Origin: Vibrio maerlii
GTDB lineage: Bacteria; Pseudomonadota; Gammaproteobacteria; Enterobacterales; Vibrionaceae
Assembly (NCBI RefSeq): GCF_003415655.1
Contig: NZ_QRHC01000009.1
Coordinates: forward strand, 124,001 to 188,000
Reading direction: 5' to 3'
DNA length: 64,000 nt
The notes beneath the pieces are model-generated. The model saw nothing but the letters and a program-made list of their open reading frames with translations, made no database searches and was not told the origin of the DNA. The number at the start of each line of letters is the position of its first letter. Within the stretch, counting starts at the first letter, position 1. The position numbers were made by a program, and so were the translations under genes. Shown in pieces: positions 17,702 to 27,451 of the stretch.

Positions 17702-19834
17702 TTAGTTCTTGTGAGTCACTAACCAGCAGTTATGAATGTGTTTATTACGAGAGAAATCTAACGGCAATGTTTGCTTAGAGATGTTTTTCGCATCTAGTCC
17801 AAGCTCAGCAAGCGCATCCATGTCCATCTTAAACTGACGTTTATTGTTTGAGAAAACAATCGTTCCACCCTCACGTAATAGACGTTTAAGGTTTGTCATC
17901 AATTGAATGTGGTCACGCTGAACATCAAAGCTTTGTTCCATACGCTTGGAGTTTGAGAACGTAGGTGGATCAATGAAAATAAGATCAAATTGGTTGGTTT
18001 CTTTCTCTAGCCATTGAAGACAATCTGCTTGAACAAACTGATGCTGACGACCAACTTGCCCATTGAGCTTCATGTTCTCTTTTGCCCACTCTAAATATGT
18101 ATTGGACATATCCACAGTCGTTGTCGATTTTGCGCCACCACATGCAGCATGCACCGAGCCCGAACCTGTATAAGCGAACAAGTTTAGGAAATCTTTACCA
18201 GCAGCGAGTTCACCTAAACGACGTCGTGTCAGTTTATGATCCAAGAATAATCCGGTATCCAGGTAATCGTGCAGGTTCACAATAAGTTCAACACCGTACT
18301 CATGCACGCGCATAGTTTCTGATTGCTGGCTTAGCTTTTGGTATTGAGAACGCCCTTTTTGCTTCTCACGTACCTTAAGAACGACTTTGTTTGCTTCAGT
18401 ACCTGTAACTTGAATCGTTGCACGAATGATATCCGTCAGACGACGACGCGCTGTTTCTTCAGGAATGTTCTTCGGTGCTGCGTATTCCTGAATAACAATA
18501 TGATCCAGGTAAACATCAATCGCTACATTGTATTCTGGTAGGTCTGCGTCGTAGATGCGGTAACTATCGAGGTTTTCTTTCTTCGCCCACTTACCAATCT
18601 TACCGATGTTTTTCTTTAAACGGTTCGAGAAATCTGGTGCAACAAGGTTTTGTTCATCATGACCGCCAGATTGAGTGACATTGTCACGAGCCATTTCAGA
18701 AATCGAGTAGTTCTTTTGGTGACAAGGTAACGCACCATTGTTTAACTTGTACTGCTTGTCTGCTCGCATGCGTAAACAGCTCAATAGCTCATCTGAACTA
18801 GAGAAGATAGACGCTTTACAACCAGGGAACTCGGCTTTTAATTGCGCGCCAAACGCGGTATACAATGCAATAAGACCAGGATGAGTACCTAGACGCTCAC
18901 CATAAGGCGGGTTCGAGACGATCACACCCTCTTCAAACTCTTTTGGCCTCTTAATCTGAGCAGCATCACCCATTTCAAATTGAATTAGCGACTCTACCCC
19001 GGCACGACGAGCGTTTTCACGAGCGGTCTTTAAGACATATTTATCGTTGTCAAAGCCATAGAACTTAGCCGTTACCTTCTTCACACCACGGCGTGCTTGA
19101 ACAGCTGCTTCTGACTTAATTTCTGCCCAAAGTTCAGCGTCAAAATCCTCTAACGATTCAAAACCCCAAGATTGGCGGTTTACACCAGGTGCCATATTTG
19201 CTGCCATCATCGCGGCTTCAATCAATAAGGTACCTGAACCACACATTGGGTCTAGCAGAGGTTTAGAGGCATCCCAGCCACAACGTAAAATAATGGCTGC
19301 AGCTAAGGTTTCGCGCAGTGGTGCTTTACCGGATGCAGGGCGATAGCCACGCTGATGGAGACCACCGCCAACCATATCGATACCGAGAATGGCTTTATCT
19401 CTATGAAGGCGTACGTGGATGCGAAGATCTGCATGATCTTTACTGATCGACGGTCGTGGTAGGTCTTTTTTGGTGAAGCTGTCTACGATGCCATCTTTTA
19501 CTTTCATTGCACCGTACTGACTATTGCGGATTTCACGGTTTGTACCTTTGAAATCCACCACAAACTTTTTAGAGCTATGGAAGTGATTAACCCAGTTTAC
19601 AGCGGTCGTCGCTAGGTAAAGGTCCATATCATCATTACAAGTAAATTCAGATAGAACACGCACGAAACGAGAAGCTAATCGGCTCCATAAACAAGCTCGA
19701 TAGATTTGTTCGTTAGTCGCTTTAAATTTAACCCCAGCCTGTACAGGTTTTGGGTTATCGATCCCTAGCTGTTTCAGTTCCTCTACTAGAAGGTTTTCCA
19801 ATCCATTTGAGGTTACCGCTAAATACTGGTTCAT
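17702..19834 (-). CDS. rlmL: RlmKL, 23S rRNA G2445/G2069 methyltransferase
   Basis: A 710-residue bifunctional enzyme. The N-terminal THUMP and RlmL halves (to about 380) make N2-methyl-G2445 (motif [10 protein letters not shown]). The C-terminal RlmK half makes N7-methyl-G2069 (motifs [17 protein letters not shown] and [10 protein letters not shown]). Full length agrees with E. coli RlmKL. A -10-like TATAAT is visible about 33 bases upstream. The gene contains an exact matS site. Confidence 0.96.
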   Translation of the reverse strand: MNQYLAVTSNGLENLLVEELKQLGIDNPKPVQAGVKFKATNEQIYRACLWSRLASRFVRVLSEFTCNDDMDLYLATTAVNWVNHFHSSKKFVVDFKGTNREIRNSQYGAMKVKDGIVDSFTKKDLPRPSISKDHADLRIHVRLHRDKAILGIDMVGGGLHQRGYRPASGKAPLRETLAAAIILRCGWDASKPLLDPMCGSGTLLIEAAMMAANMAPGVNRQSWGFESLEDFDAELWAEIKSEAAVQARRGVKKVTAKFYGFDNDKYVLKTARENARRAGVESLIQFEMGDAAQIKRPKEFEEGVIVSNPPYGERLGTHPGLIALYTAFGAQLKAEFPGCKASIFSSSDELLSCLRMRADKQYKLNNGALPCHQKNYSISEMARDNVTQSGGHDEQNLVAPDFSNRLKKNIGKIGKWAKKENLDSYRIYDADLPEYNVAIDVYLDHIVIQEYAAPKNIPEETARRRLTDIIRATIQVTGTEANKVVLKVREKQKGRSQYQKLSQQSETMRVHEYGVELIVNLHDYLDTGLFLDHKLTRRRLGELAAGKDFLNLFAYTGSGSVHAACGGAKSTTTVDMSNTYLEWAKENMKLNGQVGRQHQFVQADCLQWLEKETNQFDLIFIDPPTFSNSKRMEQSFDVQRDHIQLMTNLKRLLREGGTIVFSNNKRQFKMDMDALAELGLDAKNISKQTLPLDFSRNKHIHNCWLVTHKN
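18675..18687. other. matS site (MatP binding)
   Basis: GTGACATTGTCAC is an exact match to GTGACRNYGTCAC. It lies within the rlmL coding region, about 10.3 kb from dif. Confidence 0.88.
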
Positions 19835-19866
19835 AAGCTCTTAATCGTTATCAAAAAATGAAGTCG

Positions 19867-19872
19867 ATTATA
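19867..19872 (-). promoter_or_regulatory. -10 element for rlmL
   Basis: TATAAT on the minus strand, 33 bases upstream of the rlmL ATG. No convincing -35 sequence was seen. Confidence 0.45.
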
Positions 19873-20025
19873 GCGCACTTCGTTACAGATATTGATAGCT
19901 AAGCTCACCCAATCCCCCTTTATTTATCTATTCGCCTACAAAAACAACAACTCAGCTTCCTTTCTTTGGTTTTTAACGTTTCACTTTCCAACTCAAAATC
20001 CGTTAGTGAATACATATTCAAAGCA

Positions 20026-20045
20026 AAATTGGTATATACCAATTT
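20026..20045. promoter_or_regulatory. Perfect 20-base operator-like palindrome in a gene-free gap
   Basis: AAATTGGTATATACCAATTT is a perfect palindrome in the 501-base gap between rlmL and zapC (19835-20335). The TGGTATATACCA core resembles operators of GntR/HutC-type regulators. No gene starts nearby on the plus strand; rlmL starts about 190 bases away on the minus strand. The rest of the gap holds an imperfect hairpin (TCACCAGC at 20238 with GCTGGTGA at 20265) and the zapC terminator, and no coding region I can support. Confidence 0.5.
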
Positions 20046-20282
20046 GCTATTGTGGCTGTAATTAACCTACAAATAAGACTTTAAGGGGTAATTGTTGGCT
20101 TGTTTGGGTTAGATATAGGAAATTCTCTTGTCACAAATTGCGAAGAAAAATTTTAGTGATAGGTAAAATATGTGACTTTAGTCGAGGGCTGTTCGTTGAC
20201 TTATCAAGATAAAGAACGAACTAAATTGAGCATTTTGTCACCAGCAGCTTTCTCATTGCTCCGTAGCTGGTGAGTTAAGAAC

Positions 20283-20307
20283 AAAAAAAAGCGGCCATCA
20301 GGCCGCT
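20283..20307 (-). terminator. Terminator of zapC
   Basis: Stem AGCGGCC/GGCCGCT with a four-base loop, followed on the minus strand by a run of seven T. Confidence 0.9.
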
Positions 20308-20335
20308 GTAAAAGAAGGAACGAAATGAAAGAAAT

Positions 20336-20878
20336 CTAACCGACAAGAGCTATCGGTTGTGATTGAAGAATATGATTTGCACATGCGAGGCGGTCATGCA
20401 TAACTTTGATGGAGTCACCAAACGCTAAACTTTTCGAGCCAGATAAATGGAATTCATCCAAATCAACGTAAGTACATAAGCTCGCTGACTCCCCTGCCTC
20501 CAGAACGATGAAATAACCGAGGCTATGTTGATTGACTAAACGAACGATATCGCCCTCTTCTGGCTTGTACTCTTGCCCCTGAGCATCAAAGAACCAGCTT
20601 TTTGGTTGCACTGGCTTGTGGAAGCGCTTAGCCGCAACGCAGTATAGAGCTAGTTCAGCTTGACGAGGCTCAGATAAACCCAGGAAGCTAATCGTTTCTT
20701 TAAACGTTTGATAAGAGCTTGCATCATCTACGCAGAAGTCGCTGTCACGCTTAGCACAATCTACAAGCATTTTATGAGGAATATTGGTTTTGAAAACCAT
20801 GTCATTCCCTAGGTCCAGCATCAGAGACTCAGTGGTCTCATCAAAATACCATTTCCATGTATCACTGGGTTTAAGCAT
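20336..20878 (-). CDS. zapC: ZapC, FtsZ-ring stabilising protein
   Basis: A 180-residue cytoplasmic protein that resembles E. coli ZapC (YcbW) along its length: WKWYFDETTESLMLDLG near the start, FCVDDA in the middle, PKSWFF, and a C-terminal AFGDSIKVMHDRL. ZapC binds FtsZ and promotes bundling at mid-cell. Its position next to pyrD is the same as in E. coli. It has its own terminator on each side. Confidence 0.88.
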   Translation of the reverse strand: MLKPSDTWKWYFDETTESLMLDLGNDMVFKTNIPHKMLVDCAKRDSDFCVDDASSYQTFKETISFLGLSEPRQAELALYCVAAKRFHKPVQPKSWFFDAQGQEYKPEEGDIVRLVNQHSLGYFIVLEAGESASLCTYVDLDEFHLSGSKSLAFGDSIKVMHDRLACANHILQSQPIALVG

Positions 20879-20974
20879 CGTTCCATCTCTCTAATTTTTG
20901 TAAATTCAGCATGTTAGGTAAAACGCTTAATTACCTGGGTTGTTGTAATAGCTTAATTCTACAAACGGAGAGAC

Positions 20975-21001
20975 AAAAAAAAAGGGGAAAACAATTCCCC
21001 C
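20975..21001 (-). terminator. Terminator of pyrD
   Basis: Stem GGGGAA/TTCCCC with a five-base loop, followed on the minus strand by nine T. Confidence 0.85.
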
Positions 21002-21035
21002 TCTTCTTATAAAACTAGCCTGTCACTTTTCTAAA

Positions 21036-22046
21036 TTAAAGATTCTTTACGATATCTTTAACCAGAGCTGGACCTTTATAAATAAAACCAGAGTAAACTT
21101 GAACCAAAGATGCGCCTGCCATCAATTTCTCTTTTGCTGAAACATAAGAGTCGATACCACCAACACCAATGATCGGGATCTCACCTTTCAGTTCTTCACT
21201 TAGACGACGAACAACTTCAGTGCTACGAGATTGTACTGGACGACCACTTAGTCCCCCCGCTTCGTCAGCGTGCTTCATTCCTTCAACAATTAAACGATCA
21301 AGCGTCGTGTTAGTTGCAATCACGCCATCGATCTTGTTTTTAAGGAGAGACTCACAAATCTGAGCAATTTCATCATCACTTAGATCTGGTGCAATCTTAA
21401 GTGCTAGCGGTACGTACTTGCCGTGAACTTTTTCTAGTTCTGCTTGTTTAGCTTTAAGCTCGGATAGTAGTTCATCCAGTGCTTCACCATACTGAAGTGA
21501 ACGAAGCCCAGGTGTGTTTGGAGAAGAGATGTTTACCGCGATGTACCCGGCATGCTCGTAAACCTTCTCCATACAGATTAGGTAATCTTCAGCGCCCTTC
21601 TCGATAGGAGTATCTTTGTTCTTACCAATATTGATACCCAGAATGCCATCGAACTTCGCTTTCTTCACGTTTTCAACCAGATTATCAACACCTAGGTTAT
21701 TGAAACCCATACGGTTAATAATGCCTTCCGCTTCAACGAGACGGAATAAACGTGGTTTGTCATTACCTGGTTGTGGTCGTGGTGTAACGGTACCCACCTC
21801 TACAAAACCGAAGCCCATCGCGCCAAATGCTTCAATGCACTCGCCGTTTTTGTCTAGGCCCGCAGCAAGACCGACTGGGTTTTTAAATGTTAAACCCATG
21901 CACTCTACTGGACGGTGAGGAAGTTGTTGACGATAAAACAGATCAAGTGGTGTGCCTGTGAATCGCTTGAAGTTGCTCATTGCAACATCATGCGCTTTTT
22001 CAGGATCAAGTTGGAAAATGCCAGCTCTGGCAAGACGGTAAAGCAT
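21036..22046 (-). CDS. pyrD: PyrD, dihydroorotate dehydrogenase (quinone), class 2
   Basis: A 336-residue membrane-associated flavoenzyme that oxidises dihydroorotate to orotate with quinone. The N-terminal helices ([20 protein letters not shown]) mark class 2. The block [10 protein letters not shown] contains the catalytic serine, and GVGGIDSY the FMN phosphate site. Length matches E. coli PyrD. It lies downstream of gdh after a terminator. Confidence 0.97.
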   Translation of the reverse strand: MLYRLARAGIFQLDPEKAHDVAMSNFKRFTGTPLDLFYRQQLPHRPVECMGLTFKNPVGLAAGLDKNGECIEAFGAMGFGFVEVGTVTPRPQPGNDKPRLFRLVEAEGIINRMGFNNLGVDNLVENVKKAKFDGILGINIGKNKDTPIEKGAEDYLICMEKVYEHAGYIAVNISSPNTPGLRSLQYGEALDELLSELKAKQAELEKVHGKYVPLALKIAPDLSDDEIAQICESLLKNKIDGVIATNTTLDRLIVEGMKHADEAGGLSGRPVQSRSTEVVRRLSEELKGEIPIIGVGGIDSYVSAKEKLMAGASLVQVYSGFIYKGPALVKDIVKNL

Positions 22047-22060
22047 TGTGCCTCCGATAG

Positions 22061-22085
22061 AAAAAAGCCCCGTATAAACGGGGCT
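22061..22085 (-). terminator. Terminator of the NAD-glutamate dehydrogenase gene
   Basis: Stem AGCCCCGT/ACGGGGCT with a four-base loop and a run of T on the minus strand. It lies between gdh and pyrD, only about 15 bases before the pyrD ATG, so it may also affect pyrD expression. Confidence 0.88.
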
Positions 22086-22092
22086 GTATTAT

Positions 22093-25000
22093 TTACTCAT
22101 TTGCAGAACAATTCAAATTTAAAAGCATCAATTCTCGCAAAGCTACTGAAAATTTTGCAAATTCATGCACATTACCAACTTTGAACTCATTAAGAATACT
22201 TTCCCAACGGTGAAGTGAGGTTTGATTATTCTCAATCCACTCTTCAAGTGCCCTCATTACGTCCAAGGATTCACCCGAACATCCACAGCTAAGAACCTGA
22301 CCGGTCAGCTGACGTTGTTGCCAATCGAGATCTTCTCTAAACGCAGCTCGAGCCAAAGCTTGCCAATTGTTATCAACACTCTGGTTGTTAATCTGCGATA
22401 GGAACCAGTGAAGTGATAGACGATCACCAAGATTGAAGTACAAAGTAGCGGCTTGTTCGACAGTTTTCCCTTTCTCACGCGCCACTGTAGATATATCCAG
22501 TGCTGAATATAGACTAGATAAACGTGACACGTAGTGCGCAACATCTTTGTCAATGCCCTGCTCAATCCAAGCCATTGCTTGATCGTCATGCTCGGAGACT
22601 TCTTCTGCCACCAGCATTGAATCCAAACCTTGAATGATGATGTCTACATCAGATTGGTAAAGATCCACCAGCTCCTGTACGCTCATCTTGCTACTGCGAT
22701 TACGAAGCAACCAACGAGATAAACGACGCAATGCACGACGTACAAAGGTCAGCATGTCATATTGCGCTTGAGTTGATGCAATATTATCGAGCTTGCGGAT
22801 TGAGTCGAAAATATCTGCTAAACGGAAGATCTCACGTGAAGCCGCATAGGCATTGGCGATATCTACCACACTAGCACCCGTCTCTTCTTGTAAACGTGTA
22901 ACAAAGTTGCAGCCCATTTCATTCACCATCTGATTTGCTAGTGCAGTAGAGATGATTTCTGCACGTAGTGGATGGTTATCGAAGTACTGGCTATAGTTAC
23001 GGCGTAACTCGGTTGGGAAGTAATTGAATAGTTGTTGAGCATGATATGGGTCATTCGCAATTTCAGGCTGTACCAACTCTTCTTTGAGTACCATTTTTCC
23101 GTAAGCAACCAGAACAGACAGCTCAGGGCGAGTGAGAGCAAAGCCTTGTTTTTCGCGCTCGAACAAGGTTTCGTCATCTGGAATATATTCTAATGCGCGA
23201 TCCAAGTGCCCTGCTTTTTCCATGGTATGAATAAAGCGCACTTGCTCTTTAACGACAGCAGTACCCTGTTGCTCAGTAACCGAGATAGATTCCGATTGAC
23301 AGTAAGCATCATCAAGCACAATGTCACCCACTTCATCTTCCATAGACTCTAGAATTTGGTTGCGCTGCTTGATGGTGAGATCACCATTTGCCACCAAAGT
23401 GTTTAGGAAGATCTTGATATTGACTTCATTATCCGAGCAGTCAACCCCACCCACGTTGTCAACAAAGTCCGTATTAACACGACCACCTTTCAGAGCGTAT
23501 TCGATACGACCCAGTTGAGTCATACCTAGGTTACCGCCCTCACCAACGACCTTGGCGTTTAGATCTTTACCATCGATTCGCAGTACGTCGTTAGCTCGGT
23601 CGCCTACTTCAGCGTGGGTTTCTTGGGACGATTTAACGTAAGTACCGATACCGCCATTCCAAAGAAGATCCACTTGCATTTGTAGAAGCGCTTTGATCAA
23701 CTCATTAGGTGCCATTGATGCTTTCTTCGTGCCGATCATTTTTTGGATCTCTGGAGTCAAAGAGATCGACTTAGCGCGGCGAGAGAAAATGCCACCGCCT
23801 TTTGAAATTAGTTTCGAATCATAATCTTCCCAGCTCGAGCGTGGCAGCTTGAATAAACGATCACGCTCAACCCAACTCGTCGAAGAATCAGGATTTGGAT
23901 CGATGAAGATATGTAAGTGGTTAAATGCGGCTTGCAGGCGGATATGCTTAGACAGCAACATACCGTTACCGAATACATCACCCGCCATATCACCCACACC
24001 GATAGCGGTGAAATCGGTGGTTTGACAGTTGATACCCATCTCACGGAAATGACGTTTTACTGATTCCCAGCCACCTTTCGCTGTGATTCCCATTGCTTTG
24101 TGGTCATAACCATTAGAACCACCCGATGCAAAGGCATCACCTAGCCAGAAATTGTATTCTTCAGATACTGAATTCGCTAAATCTGAGAAGGTCGCCGTAC
24201 CCTTATCCGCAGCAACAACCAAGTATGGGTCATCTTCATCGTGTCGAACCACGCTCTTAGGTGGAACCACATCTCCTTCGATTATGTTATCTGATACGTC
24301 CAGTAGTGCACGGATAAAACGCTTGTAACAACGCTGACCTTCAGCAAAGATCTCATCACGAGTGGTCATTAGGTGCTGCTTCTTACAAACGAAACCACCT
24401 TTTGCACCAACGGGTACAATCACGGTGTTTTTAACTTGCTGCGCTTTCACTAGACCGAGGATTTCAGTGCGGAAATCTTCTTGTCGATCTGACCAGCGCA
24501 AACCACCACGAGCAACTTTACCACCACGTAGATGGACACCTTCAATATCCGGTGCATATACAAAGATTTCAAACGCTGGTACAGGTGCAGGAATCTCTGG
24601 GATGTCACTTGGACGCAGCTTCAGTGCTAACCAAGGTTTATTTTGCTTGTTGGCATCAAGTTGGAAATAGTTGGTACGAAGCGTTGCAGAGATCATCTCA
24701 ACGTATCGGCGAATAATACGATCATCATCCAAGCTTTCAACATTATCCAACTTATCAATGATCGCTTGTGTCAACTCTTCTTGACCCTTCTTGCCGCCTT
24801 TGTATTTAGGATCGAATCGCTTAACAAACAGATCAACAAGATTCTTTGCGATCTCCGGATAATGGTTAAGTGTTTCTTCGATGTATTGTTGACTAAATGG
24901 GAAGCCGACCTGGCGCATGTATCTTGCGTAAGCACGTAGAATTGAAATTTCTCGTCCAGTTAGCCCTGCACCCAATACCAATCGGTTGAATCCATCGCTC

Positions 25001-26934
25001 TCTAGGTCGCCATTCCAAATTGCTGCAAACGCCTGTTGGAATCGATCACGAGCTTCGCGAAGATCTACCGTTTGCTCACTCTTGTGCAGCATTGAAAAAT
25101 CAAGGATCCAGTTTGTCTGCCCGTTCACCTTACGCACTTCATAAGGTGACTCACCAATCACTCGTAGCCCGAGGTTTTCAAGCATTGGCATAACATCGGA
25201 TAAATGAATCGGTTCATTCGCATGATAGAGTTTAAGTCGAACAGCTTTTGAGTCGGCTTGTTCTTCTTGCGGACGATAAAACAACATGCCGAGTTTATTG
25301 TCATCATCTAACTTTTGTAATCTTTCGATATCTGCAACTGCAGAACTTGGCATCGTGTCTTCTTTATAAGAACGTGGGAATGCACTCATGTACTCTTTCG
25401 ATAAAGGTAAACCTTTACTCTCACCGAAGTTTGCAATGATCACATCAGATAAACGATCGTCCCAAGATGAAGATGCTTCCATTAAGTTCTGCTCAATTGT
25501 TTTTACATCGACGTCCATATTATTGTTATCAACACGGACAATATAGTGTGTTCTTGCAAGCGGGCTTTCTGAGAAGAAAGTCGTGAACTCGACTTCCTGT
25601 TTACAACCAAAGTACTGCATAAGTAAGCGCTGAGTTTGGCGACGAAGTTCTGTGTTATAACGATCCTTAGTGACGTAAACCATGCAACTAAAGAAACGGC
25701 CGAATGGGTCTCTTCGAACAAATAGGCGAAGCAAATCTCGGTCCTGCATCTGCACAACACCAAGCCCGACTTCTAGGAGCTCTTCTTCACGAGCTTGAAG
25801 TAATTCATCTCGAGGGTAATTTTCTAAGATATTATGAAGCGCTTTGTATGAGTACGAACCTTGACGATAACCACTCGCTTCCAAGATACGATTCACTTTG
25901 TTACGAATCAGAGGGATACTTGAAACGCTTTGGTTATATACCGCCGAAGTGTACAAACCAGTGAAGCGATGCTCGCCAACGACTTTTCCATTCTTATCAA
26001 ACTTTTTAATACCGATGTAATCGATGTAAGCAGGACGGTGGATCCGTGAGGCTTTGTTCCCCTTGGTTAATATCAACAAAAACGGTTTTTTCGCTTCAAG
26101 ACGCGCTGAATCAGAGAAGTCAGACAGTTTGACTGAACGCACACGAGAGTCGTCCGCGAATAAACCCAGACCTGATTCACTCGTTGGTTTTAGTGTTGTC
26201 TCACCGCTATTGGATTCTAGGTCAAATTCCTTGTAGCCCATGAAGGTAAAATTGTGTTCACCGAGCCACTTTAAAAACTCAACGCTCTCATCGAAACGGT
26301 CACCTTCAACAGCAATATGTTTCTTGTTCTTTTCAACATCAGCGATGACTTGTTGAAGCTTGTTTGCCATTGGCTGCCAGCCTTCTACTACCATGCCAAC
26401 ATCATTCATAATGTCGAGTAGTTCAGCCTTAAGCTCTTGCATGTCTTCTTTATTCGCTAGGCGGTCAACCTCAATATGGAAAAGTGAAATGAAGTCACCC
26501 TCGCCATTGTTTACACCAACAACGTTATTTTTTTTATCACGTTGTATCTGGGTTGGGCCATGAATCATTAAGTGAGACGCTAAACCTAAGCGGTTAAGAG
26601 ACATCTTGACCGAATCAACAAGGAAGGGACTATCAGGCACGACAATCTCAACTATTGAATGCGTTGATTGCCAACCTTGTCGGCTTACCGTCGGATTGAA
26701 AACACGCGCTGAAACTTCGCCCGCTTGCTTTTCAGAAATGTGTTGCCACAAGCTAATGACAGCACCATAAAGGTCAGATTCGTTTCGATGAACCAAATCA
26801 TCTTGTGAGATATTGCTAAAAAGATGTTGAGCGAGTTGAGTCACTAGCGGTTGTTGAGCAGAGTCGAGTTTGTCTTGAATCAGTTGATACACTTTTTCAA
26901 GAAGAACCGGGACAACAGGTTCACGTACGGTCAT
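22093..26934 (-). CDS. gdhB: NAD-specific glutamate dehydrogenase, large (180 kDa) class
   Basis: A 1613-residue enzyme that converts glutamate to 2-oxoglutarate and ammonia with NAD. The N-terminal ~700 residues hold ACT-like regulatory regions. The catalytic domain includes GGLRWSDR and VPVGAKGGFVCKK, and the dinucleotide-binding region includes GVGDMAGDVFGNGML. Size and order match the L-GDH-180 group known in Pseudomonas, Shewanella and Vibrio. I choose the ATG at 26932-26934 because GGAG lies seven bases upstream; the frame can also open at a GTG two codons earlier, inside that site. Confidence 0.95.
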   Translation of the reverse strand: MTVREPVVPVLLEKVYQLIQDKLDSAQQPLVTQLAQHLFSNISQDDLVHRNESDLYGAVISLWQHISEKQAGEVSARVFNPTVSRQGWQSTHSIVEIVVPDSPFLVDSVKMSLNRLGLASHLMIHGPTQIQRDKKNNVVGVNNGEGDFISLFHIEVDRLANKEDMQELKAELLDIMNDVGMVVEGWQPMANKLQQVIADVEKNKKHIAVEGDRFDESVEFLKWLGEHNFTFMGYKEFDLESNSGETTLKPTSESGLGLFADDSRVRSVKLSDFSDSARLEAKKPFLLILTKGNKASRIHRPAYIDYIGIKKFDKNGKVVGEHRFTGLYTSAVYNQSVSSIPLIRNKVNRILEASGYRQGSYSYKALHNILENYPRDELLQAREEELLEVGLGVVQMQDRDLLRLFVRRDPFGRFFSCMVYVTKDRYNTELRRQTQRLLMQYFGCKQEVEFTTFFSESPLARTHYIVRVDNNNMDVDVKTIEQNLMEASSSWDDRLSDVIIANFGESKGLPLSKEYMSAFPRSYKEDTMPSSAVADIERLQKLDDDNKLGMLFYRPQEEQADSKAVRLKLYHANEPIHLSDVMPMLENLGLRVIGESPYEVRKVNGQTNWILDFSMLHKSEQTVDLREARDRFQQAFAAIWNGDLESDGFNRLVLGAGLTGREISILRAYARYMRQVGFPFSQQYIEETLNHYPEIAKNLVDLFVKRFDPKYKGGKKGQEELTQAIIDKLDNVESLDDDRIIRRYVEMISATLRTNYFQLDANKQNKPWLALKLRPSDIPEIPAPVPAFEIFVYAPDIEGVHLRGGKVARGGLRWSDRQEDFRTEILGLVKAQQVKNTVIVPVGAKGGFVCKKQHLMTTRDEIFAEGQRCYKRFIRALLDVSDNIIEGDVVPPKSVVRHDEDDPYLVVAADKGTATFSDLANSVSEEYNFWLGDAFASGGSNGYDHKAMGITAKGGWESVKRHFREMGINCQTTDFTAIGVGDMAGDVFGNGMLLSKHIRLQAAFNHLHIFIDPNPDSSTSWVERDRLFKLPRSSWEDYDSKLISKGGGIFSRRAKSISLTPEIQKMIGTKKASMAPNELIKALLQMQVDLLWNGGIGTYVKSSQETHAEVGDRANDVLRIDGKDLNAKVVGEGGNLGMTQLGRIEYALKGGRVNTDFVDNVGGVDCSDNEVNIKIFLNTLVANGDLTIKQRNQILESMEDEVGDIVLDDAYCQSESISVTEQQGTAVVKEQVRFIHTMEKAGHLDRALEYIPDDETLFEREKQGFALTRPELSVLVAYGKMVLKEELVQPEIANDPYHAQQLFNYFPTELRRNYSQYFDNHPLRAEIISTALANQMVNEMGCNFVTRLQEETGASVVDIANAYAASREIFRLADIFDSIRKLDNIASTQAQYDMLTFVRRALRRLSRWLLRNRSSKMSVQELVDLYQSDVDIIIQGLDSMLVAEEVSEHDDQAMAWIEQGIDKDVAHYVSRLSSLYSALDISTVAREKGKTVEQAATLYFNLGDRLSLHWFLSQINNQSVDNNWQALARAAFREDLDWQQRQLTGQVLSCGCSGESLDVMRALEEWIENNQTSLHRWESILNEFKVGNVHEFAKFSVALRELMLLNLNCSANE

Positions 26935-27134
26935 ACGCACACTCCAAGAATTTCTAATTATTGTGGGGGACCCGCACTTTGGCGGAAGCTCTTTGGCTAT
27001 GTATCTATTGTAAAAGCTTTATTGCCACATGGTTAACAATAATATGAAAGGTTGGAGGTGAAATGTTTAAGAGTGTGACTAAGGTACCTATTTCATTCGT
27101 TATAACTGGGTTAAGTCACTAGATTTGGTGAAAC

Positions 27135-27353
27135 TTATAGAGCTTCTAACCTAATAAACTTATTATTTTGGTCAGTTATTAGGCGAAAGCGCCCCTTTAC
27201 ACCCATTTGTGTTAAAAAAGGTCGAAATCTTGAAGCAGGCAATTGCAACCGGAGACCTTGATCGGTCGTCACTAGCACGTTACTCGCTGCTCCCGAATAG
27301 TGAGCAATATATGCTTGATAACTTATGTTTAGAGAAAAGTGATAATGGTTCAT
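27135..27353 (-). CDS. DUF2835 family protein
   Basis: A 72-residue protein (MNHYHFSLNISYQAYIAHYSG...RLQLPASRFRPFLT...GVKGRFRL). It fits the DUF2835 family of small proteobacterial proteins with a beta-rich, PilZ-like look. The function is unknown. It lies between pepN and gdh as in other vibrios. Confidence 0.75.
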   Translation of the reverse strand: MNHYHFSLNISYQAYIAHYSGAASNVLVTTDQGLRLQLPASRFRPFLTQMGVKGRFRLITDQNNKFIRLEAL

Positions 27354-27401
27354 GGCATTTCATGTTTAACGGTGAAAAAAGTTGTCATCGAATGAATCTA
27401 A

Positions 27402-27431
27402 TAAAAGAGCAGCGCCATATTTAGGCGCTGC
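27402..27431 (-). terminator. Terminator of pepN
   Basis: Stem GCAGCGCC/GGCGCTGC with a seven-base loop, followed on the minus strand by TCTTTTATT. Confidence 0.8.
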
Positions 27432-27451
27432 GAGTTATCTTGTTATAACGA

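Noticed and set aside
26440..26640. Antisense open frames within gdh, pepN, uup and letB
   Set aside because: They are shadows of long, well-conserved genes and show no ribosome sites or family resemblance.
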